Shown: positions 26,037 through 35,734, numbered from the stretch's first letter. The stretch: DNA of 64,000 nucleotides from Leifsonia xyli (GCA_003243275.1 QFQR01000007.1:84082-148081); one strand, 5' to 3'. Made by a program: numbers and translations. Notes: generated by a model from the letters alone, not told the origin.

Positions 26037-26291
26037 TCAGAGGAGCGAGAGCTCCGTGAGCTTCGCCTCGACCTGCGGGTTCGTGGGCTCCACCTGGTGC
26101 GTGCCGTCGGGGTAGACGACGACCGGGATGTTGGTGCGGCCCGAGATGGCGCGCGCGGCGTCGGCGGCCTCGGCGCTCGCCTCGACATCGACGTAGTCGT
26201 AGGCGACCCCCAGCTCGTCGAGCTGGGCCTTCGTGCGGCGGCAGTCGCGGCACCAGTCGGCGCCGTACATGGTGATGGTGGAGTCGGTCAC
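26037..26291 (-). CDS. mycoredoxin / glutaredoxin-like protein
   Basis: An 84-residue thioredoxin-fold protein. The redox motif WCRDC is at about residues 13-17, with the cis-proline region TNIPVVVYPDGT in the second half. Actinobacterial mycoredoxins use such CxxC sites to reduce mycothiol-mixed disulfides; whether this one uses mycothiol is inference. The GTG at 26291 is exactly 6 nt after TACGCT (26303-26298 on the minus strand), indicating a leaderless mRNA. It is the first host gene after the integrated element. Confidence 0.87.
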   Translation of the reverse strand: MTDSTITMYGADWCRDCRRTKAQLDELGVAYDYVDVEASAEAADAARAISGRTNIPVVVYPDGTHQVEPTNPQVEAKLTELSLL

Positions 26292-26356
26292 GGCCCCAGC
26301 GTACGTCGTCTCGCCACGCGTTCGCTGGAGCGGCGTTTCTCGGTGATCCCGCGGTG

Positions 26357-29300
26357 TCACCGCAGGTCGCGGATGCGGGCCGCGAGCGAGGCGTCGGCGC
26401 CCGTGCGGCGCTCCCAGCCGACCGCGATCACGAGCAGCACGATGCCTGCCGTCGCGAGGGTGATCCACCACAGCAGCGGGTTGACGGTGTCGCCGAGCTG
26501 CACGAGGAAGACGATCAGGATCTCGAGCGGCAGGGCCGAGATGCCGAGCACGAAGGGCGCGGCGAGTGTCTTCCGCGCCCCGATGAGCACCGCGACGAGT
26601 GCGAGCGCGATCACCAGGATGGCGCGCCAGGTCTGCGGGTCGGTGAAGGTGGCCATCACCGAGGGCAGCAGGGTCGCCGCGATGCCCGGTCCGAGGGTCG
26701 CCCACGACCCGCGGAATCCGATCGGCCAGCTGGTGGCCGTGCGCCGGTCACCAGGCTGAGCCCCGCGAGTGAACGCGATCGCACCGGCCAGCACGAGCGC
26801 GAGCCCCAGCGGCAGGGCGAAGCCCTCCACCCGCAGGATCTCGCGCTGGCTCCAGGCGGTGACCGCCACGGCCCAGGCGAGTGCCCACTGGAACCAGATC
26901 GGCGGCAACTGCACGCTGCCTGCCCGCGCCCGCCACGCCGTCGCGACCAGGATGCCGAGCAGCACGAGCTCGAGCGCCCACAGCGTCCAGATGGAGACCG
27001 CATCCCGTTCGATCGCCGTCATCGGACCGACCGCGAGGAACAGGAAGGCGGGCGCGTACACCCAGCGCGAGGTGAGGCCCGCGATCACCGCGAGCCGGCC
27101 GGCGGCACTCGCGATGCTCGCGCCGATGATCGCGAAGCCGAAGACCTGCATCATCGGATGCGCATCGGCGAGCGGCAGAGGATCCGCCGCCCAGCCGAGA
27201 CGGGCACCCTGCACGGTGCCCGCGGCCCCGGCGATCACGGCGGCGAGCAGCAGCGCCGGACGGATGCGCTCGAACCGCGTCGGCACCGCGTCCGCGGTCC
27301 GCGTGATGAGCGCCGCCAGCACGACCAGCACCACGCCGGCGGCGAGCAGACCGGAGGCACGCCAGAGCTCGGGGGCTGCGGCGAAGGAGGTCCCCGTGCC
27401 GTTGCCCGTGATCGCGAGCAGCGCGAGCGACGGCACCACGGCGATCCCGAGTCCGGTGGCGACGAGCGCCGCGGCCGAGCGGGGCGCGGCGGTGCGGCGA
27501 CGCGCCAGCAGCACCGTGCCGACCGTGATCGCGGCAGCAGCGGGCGGAAGCAGGTAGGGCTCGACCACGGTCACCCCGGCGAGCGCCCAGGCGCACCACA
27601 GGGCACCCGTCCAGGATGCGGCGGCCGTCCACCATCCGTAACGCCGGCGCATCCAGAGAGCGGTCGCCGCCGCGCCGATGCCGAGCACCAGCAGCACCAC
27701 GAAGGCGATCTCGAACCCGGCCGCCGCCCGGACGAGCGCCAGCAGCACGGCGATGGCACCCGTCACCAGGGATGAGCTCTCGATCGCGAGTCGCACCGCG
27801 CCCGCGGTCGACTCCGTGAAGCCGTAGCGCACGAGGCCCGCACGCACGAGCCCCGTGGTCGGAAGCGCGCACGCCACGAGCACCGCGATGACGATGAGCG
27901 CGTAGGGCGACCCGCTCACGGTGAGGAACTGCGCCGCGAGACAGACCACCACGACCGCGAGCGTCGGCACGAGCAGCGCCGCGGCGCCCGCCCGGAGCGG
28001 TCGGCCCGCGCCGGTGCGGCGCGTCAGCAGCAGCGTCACAGCGAGCAGGAAGATGACCCCGGTCGACAGGGCCGTCCAGCCGCTGCGCTCGATGAGCACC
28101 GAGACGATGCCGATCCCGAAGGGAACGGAGGTGACCCCGAGCACGGCGTACCAGCTGCCGACGGGCAGCCAGGAGGTGAGCGAGGAGCCGATCGCGACGA
28201 GGGCTGCCCCGCTCGTGAGCAGGCACAGCACCGGCAGGGTGCCGAGTTCGGTGAGGCTGAGTGCGGCGGCCCCCGCGATGATGGTGTAGCCGAAGCCGAT
28301 CCCGGTGTGCACCGGACGGATGGCGGGCGGTGCCGTGCGAGCCGCGAGCGCGAGGGCGGCGACCGCCGCGGCGCCCGTGACCGCGGCGATGGTCGCATCC
28401 GGCCAGGAGAAGGCGACGGCCTCCGCGATCGCGCCGTAGGCCACGGTGACGATCGGCGCGCGCAGGCCGAGTCGCGCATCCCGCAGGCGCGCCACGAACA
28501 GCAGGGCGAGCGACGCGGCGAGCGAGATGGCGAGCGCGTAGCCGATCGTGAGCGCGACGTGGCCGGGGAATGCCAGAGGCACAGCGGCGGCGGCGGGCAC
28601 GGCGGTCCAGCGCGCGATGACGGCGAGCGCGAACGCCCGCCGCGGTGCGGTCACGCCACGGGAGGCGACCCAGGCGCCGATCGCGAGCACCAGGAGCGAC
28701 AGCGTCGCCACCAGGAAGGCGGTCGCGGTTTCGAGATCGATCCGCCAGGGGGTGCGCGAGAACCACGCCTCCGACAGCGCGAGAAGCCCTCGAGAGGCGA
28801 CGGTCGCCGCGATCGGGAGGGCGACCACCCCGGCGACACCCAGCAGCGTCACGAGCAGCACGGGGCGGCGGACGCTGCCGGTGCGGCGGATGAGGGCGGT
28901 CGCGACCAGCGGGATCGTCACGGCGATCGCGAACGACAGGAGACGCCAGTCGTCGGCGATCGGCAGCGCGAGCGCGGTCTGGAGCAGCGCGCCGGCGACC
29001 AGCACGCCCGTCGCGACGGTCCAGAGCGGCGCGGCGACGCCGCGGGTGCTGAGCAGTGCCGCGAGCGCGAGCGCGGCGAGGATGCCGGCGACGGCATATT
29101 CCCATCCCGGCATCGCGGAGAAGGGCACGAACAGGAAGCTCATGAGCACGGCGGAGATCACCCCGAGCAGCTGCAGCACGGTGAGGGTCACCCGGTCGGC
29201 CAGCAGCGGGGAGCCGATGCGGCGGGAGAGCAGCCGGGTGAGTTCGATGAGCGCCCATCCCGCGAACACGACACCGACATGCCCCCAGGTCGCGCCGAGG

Positions 29301-30067
29301 CCCTCCGGATCGGCGAGCCCCTGATCCTCGACGGCGTAGCCCGCGAAGGCGGGCACGAGCGCGAGCGCGACGAGCCCGGACCACAGCCAGGTGCGCATCC
29401 GGAACCAGGCGCCGATCGCGACCATCGCGCCGCCGCTCACGAGCAGGCCGAGCGTTCCGAAGAACCAACCGCTCGTGCCCTCGGGTGCGACGCGCGAGAA
29501 GGCCCACACATCGAGTGCCAGGAAGACCATGCCGAGGGCGCCCACAGCCTCGGCCGAGAACTGCAGTCGTCGGCTGTGCAGGAGCCACGCGCCGCCGAGG
29601 AACACCGCTGTCACGATCGCGATGATCGTCGTGCGGGTCGTGAAGTCCGTGAGATCGGGGTTGAGGAAGGTGAAGACGATCGCGGCGACGGCGAGCAGTC
29701 CGGCACCGACGACGGCGAGCACCGACTGGAGGCTCACGGCGGAGCGGGGGCGCTCGAGCTGCGGCCCCGCGACCCCGTCCATCGGGTTCGCGGCGCCCGT
29801 CGCAGCAGCAGCGGGTGCCGCGGCCGGCACCGCAGCCGTGATCGCGACCGTCGGCAGCGCGTCGATGACCGCCTGACGCCGCCGTGCCGCGGTGACCAGA
29901 TCCTCCGAGGCCGCCCACAGCTCCGCGCCGGCCTCCCGCAGATCCGCGCCACAGCGCGTGCACACCCCGCCCCGGATCGCAGGACCGTTGCTCCAGGAAC
30001 GGGTGTGGCATCGGGGGCAGGCCTCCGCGTCGAGCGCGAACCGGGCGACGTCGTCAGTCCAGGTCAT
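26357..30067 (-). CDS. very large multi-pass membrane protein with zinc ribbon
   Basis: A 1236-residue protein. The N-terminus has a CPRC-x16-CTRC zinc ribbon (about residues 17-40) and an Ala/Pro linker. From about residue 110 the protein is almost entirely hydrophobic, with more than thirty possible helices. It resembles a loosely defined group of actinobacterial polytopic membrane proteins of unknown function, related to DUF2157 and SCO7600-type proteins. The ATG at 30067 is exactly 6 nt after TAGGCT (30079-30074 on the minus strand). No transporter signature or catalytic motif is seen, so no function is proposed. Confidence 0.75.
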   Translation of the reverse strand: MTWTDDVARFALDAEACPRCHTRSWSNGPAIRGGVCTRCGADLREAGAELWAASEDLVTAARRRQAVIDALPTVAITAAVPAAAPAAAATGAANPMDGVAGPQLERPRSAVSLQSVLAVVGAGLLAVAAIVFTFLNPDLTDFTTRTTIIAIVTAVFLGGAWLLHSRRLQFSAEAVGALGMVFLALDVWAFSRVAPEGTSGWFFGTLGLLVSGGAMVAIGAWFRMRTWLWSGLVALALVPAFAGYAVEDQGLADPEGLGATWGHVGVVFAGWALIELTRLLSRRIGSPLLADRVTLTVLQLLGVISAVLMSFLFVPFSAMPGWEYAVAGILAALALAALLSTRGVAAPLWTVATGVLVAGALLQTALALPIADDWRLLSFAIAVTIPLVATALIRRTGSVRRPVLLVTLLGVAGVVALPIAATVASRGLLALSEAWFSRTPWRIDLETATAFLVATLSLLVLAIGAWVASRGVTAPRRAFALAVIARWTAVPAAAAVPLAFPGHVALTIGYALAISLAASLALLFVARLRDARLGLRAPIVTVAYGAIAEAVAFSWPDATIAAVTGAAAVAALALAARTAPPAIRPVHTGIGFGYTIIAGAAALSLTELGTLPVLCLLTSGAALVAIGSSLTSWLPVGSWYAVLGVTSVPFGIGIVSVLIERSGWTALSTGVIFLLAVTLLLTRRTGAGRPLRAGAAALLVPTLAVVVVCLAAQFLTVSGSPYALIVIAVLVACALPTTGLVRAGLVRYGFTESTAGAVRLAIESSSLVTGAIAVLLALVRAAAGFEIAFVVLLVLGIGAAATALWMRRRYGWWTAAASWTGALWCAWALAGVTVVEPYLLPPAAAAITVGTVLLARRRTAAPRSAAALVATGLGIAVVPSLALLAITGNGTGTSFAAAPELWRASGLLAAGVVLVVLAALITRTADAVPTRFERIRPALLLAAVIAGAAGTVQGARLGWAADPLPLADAHPMMQVFGFAIIGASIASAAGRLAVIAGLTSRWVYAPAFLFLAVGPMTAIERDAVSIWTLWALELVLLGILVATAWRARAGSVQLPPIWFQWALAWAVAVTAWSQREILRVEGFALPLGLALVLAGAIAFTRGAQPGDRRTATSWPIGFRGSWATLGPGIAATLLPSVMATFTDPQTWRAILVIALALVAVLIGARKTLAAPFVLGISALPLEILIVFLVQLGDTVNPLLWWITLATAGIVLLVIAVGWERRTGADASLAARIRDLR

Positions 30068-30198
30068 GGCCGGAGCCTATCGAGGTGGGGATGCCGCACT
30101 CGTCATCCGGGTGGGGGATGGGGATAAGCCGCCAGGTCGAATCCTGTGGAGGAATAAGCACCGTGTTCGTCATCGTTACGTCGGTGGAGTCGACCAGG

Positions 30199-31068
30199 AT
30201 GGACACCATGACCGAGACCCCCGCGCCCCAGACCGCCGCGCCCCAGACCGGCGTGCCCCAGACGCCTGAAGAGCAGTTCGCCTTCTACCACTCGCGTCGC
30301 GAGCTCGCGGTCGTGCAGCCGCAGGGCAGCCTCGCCCTCACCACGACGCAGGTGATCGACAGCGAGCAGACGGTGTGGGGGGTGCCGGGGCGCTGGTCCC
30401 CGCGCACCGACGGCGGCTCCGGCGTGCTGCTCACCGCATCCGCCGCAGACGGCATCCGGGTCGACGGGGGGCTCGTCGACGGCACGGTCGAGGTGCGCGC
30501 GAAGGACGACGCCGCACCGTCCGACATCCGGTTCAGCGACACCGTCACGGGCTTCGTCATCGCGCAGGAGGGCGGGCTCTACGCCGTGCGCGTCTGGGAC
30601 GCGGAATCCGAGGCGATCCGCGACTTCGGGGGCATCGACGCCTTCCCCTACGACCCGAGCTGGGTCATCACCGCCGACTGGGCGCTCAACCCCGAGGGCA
30701 CCACGGTCGGCTTCGAGCACCTGAAAGACGACGGCAAGACGCGGGATGAGGTGGTGCCGGGGCGCATCACCTTCCGCCGCGACGGCGTCGACTACGACCT
30801 CGCCGCCTTCAAGTCGGGCCGGGCCCTGCAGTTGGTCTTCGCGGATGCCACCAACGGCGACACGAGCTACAGCGTCGGTCGCTTCCTGTTCGTGGCCCCC
30901 AACGCCGACGGCACCATCACGCTCGACTTCAACCGCGCCGTGCTGCCGCCCTGCGCCTTCAGCTACGCCTTCAACTGCCCGCTGCCGCCGAAGCAGAACC
31001 GCTTCCCGTTCGCGATCGAGGCGGGCGAGAAGAACCCGGTCAAGAAGGACGGCAGCCCCCTGCACTGA
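30199..31068 (+). CDS. DUF1684-domain protein
   Basis: A 289-residue cytoplasmic protein with the DUF1684 C-terminal signature PCAFSYAFNCPLPPKQNRFPF and the family's central WGVPGRWSPR segment. The N-terminus has a short repeat (APQTAAPQTGVPQTPE). Function of DUF1684 is unknown. The ATG at 30199 is preferred because GTGGAG lies 9 nt upstream; an ATG at 30208 is an equal alternative. It is divergent from the large membrane protein gene. Confidence 0.8.
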   Translation: MDTMTETPAPQTAAPQTGVPQTPEEQFAFYHSRRELAVVQPQGSLALTTTQVIDSEQTVWGVPGRWSPRTDGGSGVLLTASAADGIRVDGGLVDGTVEVRAKDDAAPSDIRFSDTVTGFVIAQEGGLYAVRVWDAESEAIRDFGGIDAFPYDPSWVITADWALNPEGTTVGFEHLKDDGKTRDEVVPGRITFRRDGVDYDLAAFKSGRALQLVFADATNGDTSYSVGRFLFVAPNADGTITLDFNRAVLPPCAFSYAFNCPLPPKQNRFPFAIEAGEKNPVKKDGSPLH

Positions 31069-31106
31069 GCTGCTCGCCCACGGCATCCGGGCGAGAGAGC
31101 GCGCCG

Positions 31107-31547
31107 CTACGCGGTGGGCGCGACCACGGCCGACCGCTCCGGGGCGGCGCGGCGCATCCGCCGCACCACGGCCACGAGCAGGGCTCCGAGGAGGGCGCCG
31201 AGGGTGTTGGTGAGCAGGTCGGCGATCGAGGAGTCGCGGGTGGGGAGGAACAGCTGCACGCCTTCGATGAGGCCGCTCGCCGCGAACCCGATGAGCGTCA
31301 CCGACCACACCCGCATCCGGCGGAACGCGACCATCAGCAGAATGCCGAACGGCAGGAACATGGCCACGTTCGCGACGATGTTGACGCCGACATAGCTCGG
31401 GATGAGGGGGAGACCCTCGCGCGAGAGCCAGTGCGCGATGACGCCGAGGATCGGGTAGTTGCCCTTCCCCGTCGGCTGCGGCAGCCAGACGGCGAGTCCG
31501 ACGACGACGAGGAACACGGGGAGAAGGATCCTCATCAGCGTGCGCAT
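31107..31547 (-). CDS. VanZ-family membrane protein
   Basis: A 146-residue membrane protein with about four helices and the VanZ-like pattern NIVANVAMFLPFGILL ... SGLIEGVQLFLPTRDSSIADLLTNTLGALLG. VanZ confers low teicoplanin resistance in enterococci; most actinobacterial family members have no known role. The ATG at 31547 is exactly 6 nt after TATTCT (31559-31554 on the minus strand), a leaderless arrangement. Confidence 0.88.
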   Translation of the reverse strand: MRTLMRILLPVFLVVVGLAVWLPQPTGKGNYPILGVIAHWLSREGLPLIPSYVGVNIVANVAMFLPFGILLMVAFRRMRVWSVTLIGFAASGLIEGVQLFLPTRDSSIADLLTNTLGALLGALLVAVVRRMRRAAPERSAVVAPTA

Positions 31548-31625
31548 TCGCTCAGAATAGCGACCTCGGCACCGCGCCGTTCGATGAGACTCGCCGACGT
31601 CGGCGGTGCGCGTCAGGATGGGGGC

Positions 31626-33272
31626 GTGTACCTCGCCGTGAGCTCGCCCGCGCCCGCGATCGTGGAGGTGGTGACCCTCGACGCGGACGGTGCCGAATCG
31701 GCGCGTGAACGGATCGCCGAACACGACTTCGTGGCGCGTGCCGCGGCGCTCGAGGCCGCGCATCCGCGCTGGGTCTGGGCCGACACGGCGCGGTGGTACC
31801 CGATGCTGCTCGCCGCCGGCGTGCGGGTCGAGCGCTGCGTCGACCTGCGGATGTGCCGCGCTGTCCTGCGGAGCGCCGTCGCCGCGGCGGGCACCGAGCT
31901 CGCGCGCGCCCCGCGTGACCGCTGGGATGCTCCGCGCCCGGTGCCGACCGCATCCGATGCGCTCTTCGAGCTCGACGAGCCGGTCCCCGACGACGATCCG
32001 GTCGCCGAGTTCCGGCGGCAGCGGCAGGCGATCGCCGACTCCGCGGAGCCGGGGCGCCTCGCCCTGCTCACCGCGGCCGACAGCGTGGGTGCGCTCGTCG
32101 CCGTGGAGCTCACCTTCGCCGGGCTGCCGTGGGACGCCGCCCGGCACGACCGCATCCTCACCGGGTTGCTCGGGGAGCGGATGCCGGGCGGCCGGCCCGC
32201 CGAGATGGAACGTCTCGTGGGCGAGATCCGTGCGGCGCTGGACGACCAGACGGTGAACCCGGACTCGCCGCCGGCCCTCCTCAAATCGTTGCAGCGCGCG
32301 GGCGTGCGGGTCGCCACCACGAGCCGTTGGGAGTTGCGAGAGCTCGAGCATCCGGTGATCGCGCCGCTGCTCGCCTACAAGAAGCTCGCGCGGCTTCACA
32401 CCGCGAACGGCTGGGCCTGGCTCGCCGAGTGGGTGCACGAGGGCCGGTTCCGGCCGGTCTACGTGCCGGCCGGGGTCGTGACGGGGCGTTGGGCGTCGGA
32501 TGGCGGGGGTGCTCTGCAGCTGCCCCGGCAGGTGCGCGGTGCCGTGGTCGCCGACCCGGGGTGGAAGCTCGTCGTCGCCGATGCTGCCCAACTCGAGCCA
32601 CGCGTGCTCGCCGCGATGTCCGGCGACGAGGCGATAGCGCGCGCGGGTCGCGCCCATGATCTCTACCAGGGCATGGTCGACTCCGGTGCCGTCGAGACCC
32701 GGTCGCAGGCGAAGTACGGCATGCTCGGGGCGATCTACGGCGGCACCACGGGCGAGTCGGGGCGGATGCGCCCGCGCATCGAGCGCGCCTTCCCCCGCGC
32801 GATGGCCTTCGTCGAGGCTGCTGCCCGCGCGGGCGAGGCAGGTGACTCGGTCGTGACCTGGCTCGGGCGCACCTCGCCGCCTCGCCGCGGCACCGGCTAC
32901 GACGAGACGCGCAGCGACGACGAACGTGCTCGCGAACGCAGCGACGGCCGAGCCTGGGGGCGGTTCACCCGCAACTTCGTCGTGCAGGGCACCGCGGCCG
33001 AGTGGGCGCTGTGCTGGATGGGAGCCCTCCGCCGGATGCTGTGGCAGCTCGGCGGCGGAGACACGGCATCCGCGTCGCTCACCGAGCGGCCGCACCTGGT
33101 GTTCTTCCTCCACGACGAGCTCATCGTGCACACGCCCGCCGCGCACGCGGACGCGGTCGCGGAGGCCTTGCGCGCCTCGGCGGCGGAGGCAGGTCGCCTG
33201 CTTTTCGGCGGGGCACCCGTCGAGTTCTCGCTCACGGTCGCGATCGTCGACAGCTATGCCGACGCCAAGTGA
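31626..33272 (+). CDS. bifunctional 3'-5' exonuclease / family A DNA polymerase-like protein
   Basis: A 548-residue protein related to DNA polymerase I but much shorter and without the 5'-3' nuclease. Motif A is VADAAQLEPRVLAAMSGD with the catalytic Asp, motif B is RSQAKYGMLGAIYGG, and motif C is FFLHDELIVHTPA with the second Asp. The N-terminal ~250 residues occupy the place of the 3'-5' exonuclease domain but the exonuclease acidic residues are not obvious. Such small polymerases are widespread in actinobacteria in addition to PolA and may serve repair. The GTG at 31626 has CAGGAT at leaderless spacing; upstream sequence in frame looks non-coding. Confidence 0.85.
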   Translation: MYLAVSSPAPAIVEVVTLDADGAESARERIAEHDFVARAAALEAAHPRWVWADTARWYPMLLAAGVRVERCVDLRMCRAVLRSAVAAAGTELARAPRDRWDAPRPVPTASDALFELDEPVPDDDPVAEFRRQRQAIADSAEPGRLALLTAADSVGALVAVELTFAGLPWDAARHDRILTGLLGERMPGGRPAEMERLVGEIRAALDDQTVNPDSPPALLKSLQRAGVRVATTSRWELRELEHPVIAPLLAYKKLARLHTANGWAWLAEWVHEGRFRPVYVPAGVVTGRWASDGGGALQLPRQVRGAVVADPGWKLVVADAAQLEPRVLAAMSGDEAIARAGRAHDLYQGMVDSGAVETRSQAKYGMLGAIYGGTTGESGRMRPRIERAFPRAMAFVEAAARAGEAGDSVVTWLGRTSPPRRGTGYDETRSDDERARERSDGRAWGRFTRNFVVQGTAAEWALCWMGALRRMLWQLGGGDTASASLTERPHLVFFLHDELIVHTPAAHADAVAEALRASAAEAGRLLFGGAPVEFSLTVAIVDSYADAK

Positions 33273-33292
33273 GCACACGCCGAACGACACGC

Positions 33293-33322
33293 TTGTGATT
33301 TCGCCTGCCGACCAGGCATAAT
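33293..33322 (+). promoter_or_regulatory. promoter of DUF3145 gene
   Basis: TTGTGA (33293-33298), an 18-bp spacer and CATAAT (33317-33322) give a clear sigma-70-type promoter. The start is predicted near 33329, leaving a leader of about 60 nt before the GTG at 33390. Confidence 0.65.
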
Positions 33323-33389
33323 CGCAGCAAGCAACAGCGCACGTACGTCAGGTCGATGGGGAAGTCGCATCTGACGAACGGAGAGAAAA

Positions 33390-33893
33390 GTGGCTGCTGC
33401 GATCACGCGCGGAGTGGTGTATGTCCACTCCGCCCCTCGTGCTCTCTGCCCGCATGTCGAGTGGGCAGCCGGTCGTGCCCTCGGGCGTGCCGTCAACTTC
33501 GACTGGCGTCCGCAGGCGGTGCTTCCGGGGAGCCAGCGCACCGAGTACTACTGGGAGGGCCCCCGCGGCACGGGAGCCGACCTGGCCTCCGCGCTCCGTG
33601 GCTGGGAGCACCTGCGCTACGAGGTCACCGAGGATGCCGGCCTCGGCACCGACGGCGGACGCTGGATGCACACCCCCGACCTCGGCATCTTCTTCGCGCA
33701 GACCGACACCGCGGGCAACCTCGTGGTGCCCGAGGATCGCATCCGGGCCGCCATGGAATCGGCCGGCTCCGACGCCTTCGAGCTGCACCGCGAGCTGCGG
33801 CTCGCCCTCGGCCAGGCCTGGGACGACGAGCTCGAACCCTTCCGCTACGCGGGCGAGGACTCGCCCGTTCGATGGCTCCACAAGGTCGGATAG
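33390..33893 (+). CDS. DUF3145-domain protein
   Basis: A 167-residue soluble protein of the actinobacterial DUF3145 family (VVYVHSAPRALCPHVEWAAGR at the N-terminus, TEYYWEGPRGTGADLASAL, PVRWLHKVG at the end). The family is nearly restricted to actinobacteria, and its members are often encoded next to the fatty acid synthesis cluster, as here. Function is unknown. The GTG follows GGAGAG, and a strong promoter lies upstream. Confidence 0.93.
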   Translation: MAAAITRGVVYVHSAPRALCPHVEWAAGRALGRAVNFDWRPQAVLPGSQRTEYYWEGPRGTGADLASALRGWEHLRYEVTEDAGLGTDGGRWMHTPDLGIFFAQTDTAGNLVVPEDRIRAAMESAGSDAFELHRELRLALGQAWDDELEPFRYAGEDSPVRWLHKVG

Positions 33894-33911
33894 CGCAAAG
33901 GAGCGCACGAG

Positions 33912-34064
33912 ATGCTGAAGACGAACGACATCGACCTGCGGGCGATCCTCGACGAACTCGAGGAGCCGCTCGTGCAGCTGCTGGAGGTGGCGGCCGTCGA
34001 GGCTGCCGATGACGGCTTCGACGGGGTGTGCGCGGAGCACGAAGGCTGCCGCATCATCCGCTGA
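33912..34064 (+). CDS. 50-residue hypothetical protein downstream of DUF3145
   Basis: An ATG at 33912 with AAAGGAG 8 nt upstream opens a 50-codon frame that ends in TGA at 34062-34064. The peptide is acidic (MLKTNDIDLRAILDELEEP ... GCRIIR) and starts 18 nt after the DUF3145 stop, so it is probably co-transcribed with it. The good ribosome-binding site and high third-position GC support coding. No family is recognised. Confidence 0.6.
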   Translation: MLKTNDIDLRAILDELEEPLVQLLEVAAVEAADDGFDGVCAEHEGCRIIR

Positions 34065-34115
34065 CCCCCGAGGCGGCCCGCGAGCGGACGCGGCTCGAGA
34101 CCGTCGTCGCGTGCG

Positions 34116-35351
34116 TCACACCGAGCGGAACGCCACCACCGAGTTGTGCCCGCCGAAGCCGAACGAGTTCGAGATCGCGAGCTGCGCACCGTCACCGAGC
34201 GGACGCGGCGAGGTCACGACGTCGAGCGGGATCTCGGGGTCCTGCTCGGTCAGGTTGATGGTCGGCGGCGCGAGCCGCTGCTGCACCGCGAGGATCGTGA
34301 AGATCGCCTCGAGAGCGCCCGTGCCGCCCAGCAGGTGACCGGTCGAGGCCTTGGTCGCCGACACGGGGATGCCGTGCACGCGATCGCCGAACACGGCCAG
34401 CAGCGCCTTGTACTCGGCGATGTCGCCGACCGGCGTGCTGGTCGCGTGCGCGTTGATGTGGGTCACCTCGTCGGGTGTGGCACCCGCCTGCGCGAGCGCG
34501 GCGTGCACCGCGCGCGAGGCGCCCCAACCCTCGGGGTCGGGCGCCGTGATGTGGTACGAGTCGCTCGTGACGCCTCCGCCGACGAGCTCGGCGTAGATCT
34601 TGGCACCGCGGGCCTTCGCGTACTCCTCGGTCTCGAGCACGATCGAGGCGGCCCCCTCGCCCATGACGAAGCCGTCGCGACTCACGTCGTAGGGGCGGGA
34701 CGCCGTCTCGGGGGAGTCGTTGCGCTTCGAGAGCGCCTGCATCGACGAGAACGACGCGAGCGTGATGCCGTGGATCGCCGACTCGGTGCCGCCCGCGATG
34801 ATGATGTCGGCGAGGCCCTGCTGCAGGTGGTCGTAGGCGTTCGCGATCGCCTCGGTGCTGGAGGCGCACGCGGAGACGTCGGTGCGCGCGAAGGCGCGGG
34901 CGCCGAGGTGCATGCTCACGGCGGCCGCGGCCGCGTTCGGCATGAGCATCGGGACCGTCATCGGAAGCACCCGTCGCGGGCCCTTCTCCTTGAGGGTGTC
35001 CCAGGCATCCAGGAGCGTCCAGAGACCTCCGATGCCGGTGGAGTACTCCACGCCGAGCCGCTCGGGCTCGATGTCGGGTGCCCCGGCGTCGGCCCACGCC
35101 TCACGCGAGGCGATGAGTGCGAACTGGCTCATCGGGTCGAGGCGCTTGATCTCCTGACGCTCGAGCACCTGATCCGGGCGCACCTTCGCCTCGGCGGCGA
35201 AGGTGACCGGGAGCTCCAACTCGGCCACCCACTCGTGGGTGAGCGAACGGGCGCCGGACTCACCGGCGAGCAGGGCATTCCAGGTGTCGGGGGCGGTGCC
35301 GCCGAGGGGCGACGAGGTGCCGATACCGGTGACGACGATCTTCTTGGTCAT
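34116..35351 (-). CDS. fabF: 3-oxoacyl-ACP synthase II
   Basis: A 411-residue condensing enzyme for fatty acid chain elongation. The catalytic triad is visible: Cys in VSACASSTEAI, His in INAHATSTPVGD and His in KASTGHLLGGTGALEA. It is the last gene of the minus-strand cluster fabD-fabH-acpP-fabF. The ATG at 35351 follows CTCGGAG. About 95 bp separate it from acpP. Confidence 0.96.
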   Translation of the reverse strand: MTKKIVVTGIGTSSPLGGTAPDTWNALLAGESGARSLTHEWVAELELPVTFAAEAKVRPDQVLERQEIKRLDPMSQFALIASREAWADAGAPDIEPERLGVEYSTGIGGLWTLLDAWDTLKEKGPRRVLPMTVPMLMPNAAAAAVSMHLGARAFARTDVSACASSTEAIANAYDHLQQGLADIIIAGGTESAIHGITLASFSSMQALSKRNDSPETASRPYDVSRDGFVMGEGAASIVLETEEYAKARGAKIYAELVGGGVTSDSYHITAPDPEGWGASRAVHAALAQAGATPDEVTHINAHATSTPVGDIAEYKALLAVFGDRVHGIPVSATKASTGHLLGGTGALEAIFTILAVQQRLAPPTINLTEQDPEIPLDVVTSPRPLGDGAQLAISNSFGFGGHNSVVAFRSV

Positions 35352-35445
35352 TCGAAGTACTCCGAGAGGTGGTGGAACGCGCCCCGCGGGGTGTGCGGGG
35401 TGGGGGAGTCGGGCGGGGACGGGATGCGTCCCCGCCCGACGTCGA

Positions 35446-35694
35446 TCAGCTCTGGGCGCCGACGATGTAGCTGACGGCGTCGCCGACGGTCTTGAGGTTC
35501 TTGACCTCTTCGTCGGGGATCTTGACGTCGAACTTCTCCTCGGCGTTGACCACGATGGTCATCATCGAGATGGAGTCGATGTCCAGGTCGTCGGTGAACG
35601 ACTTGTCGAGCTCGACGGTGTCCGCCGCGATGCCGGTCTCGTCGTTGATGAGCTCAGCCAGGCCGGCGAGGACTTCTTCGGTGGACAGTGCCAT
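35446..35694 (-). CDS. acpP: acyl carrier protein
   Basis: An 82-residue acidic helical protein that carries growing acyl chains on a phosphopantetheine arm attached to the serine in DLDIDSISMMTIV (about residue 40). The ATG at 35694 has a strong AGGAGA site. It sits 40 bp after fabH and before fabF in the fatty acid operon. Confidence 0.96.
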   Translation of the reverse strand: MALSTEEVLAGLAELINDETGIAADTVELDKSFTDDLDIDSISMMTIVVNAEEKFDVKIPDEEVKNLKTVGDAVSYIVGAQS

Positions 35695-35734
35695 GTTGAT
35701 TTCTCCTAGGGGTGTCGAGTGACCGGGGACAAGT

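Noticed and set aside
25205..26188. Long minus-strand frame crossing the right attachment site, with the peptide GRTGLEPVTD
   Set aside because: The part beyond about 25775 is translation of the repeated tRNA end and host intergenic DNA; only the inner part is the real integrase N-terminus.
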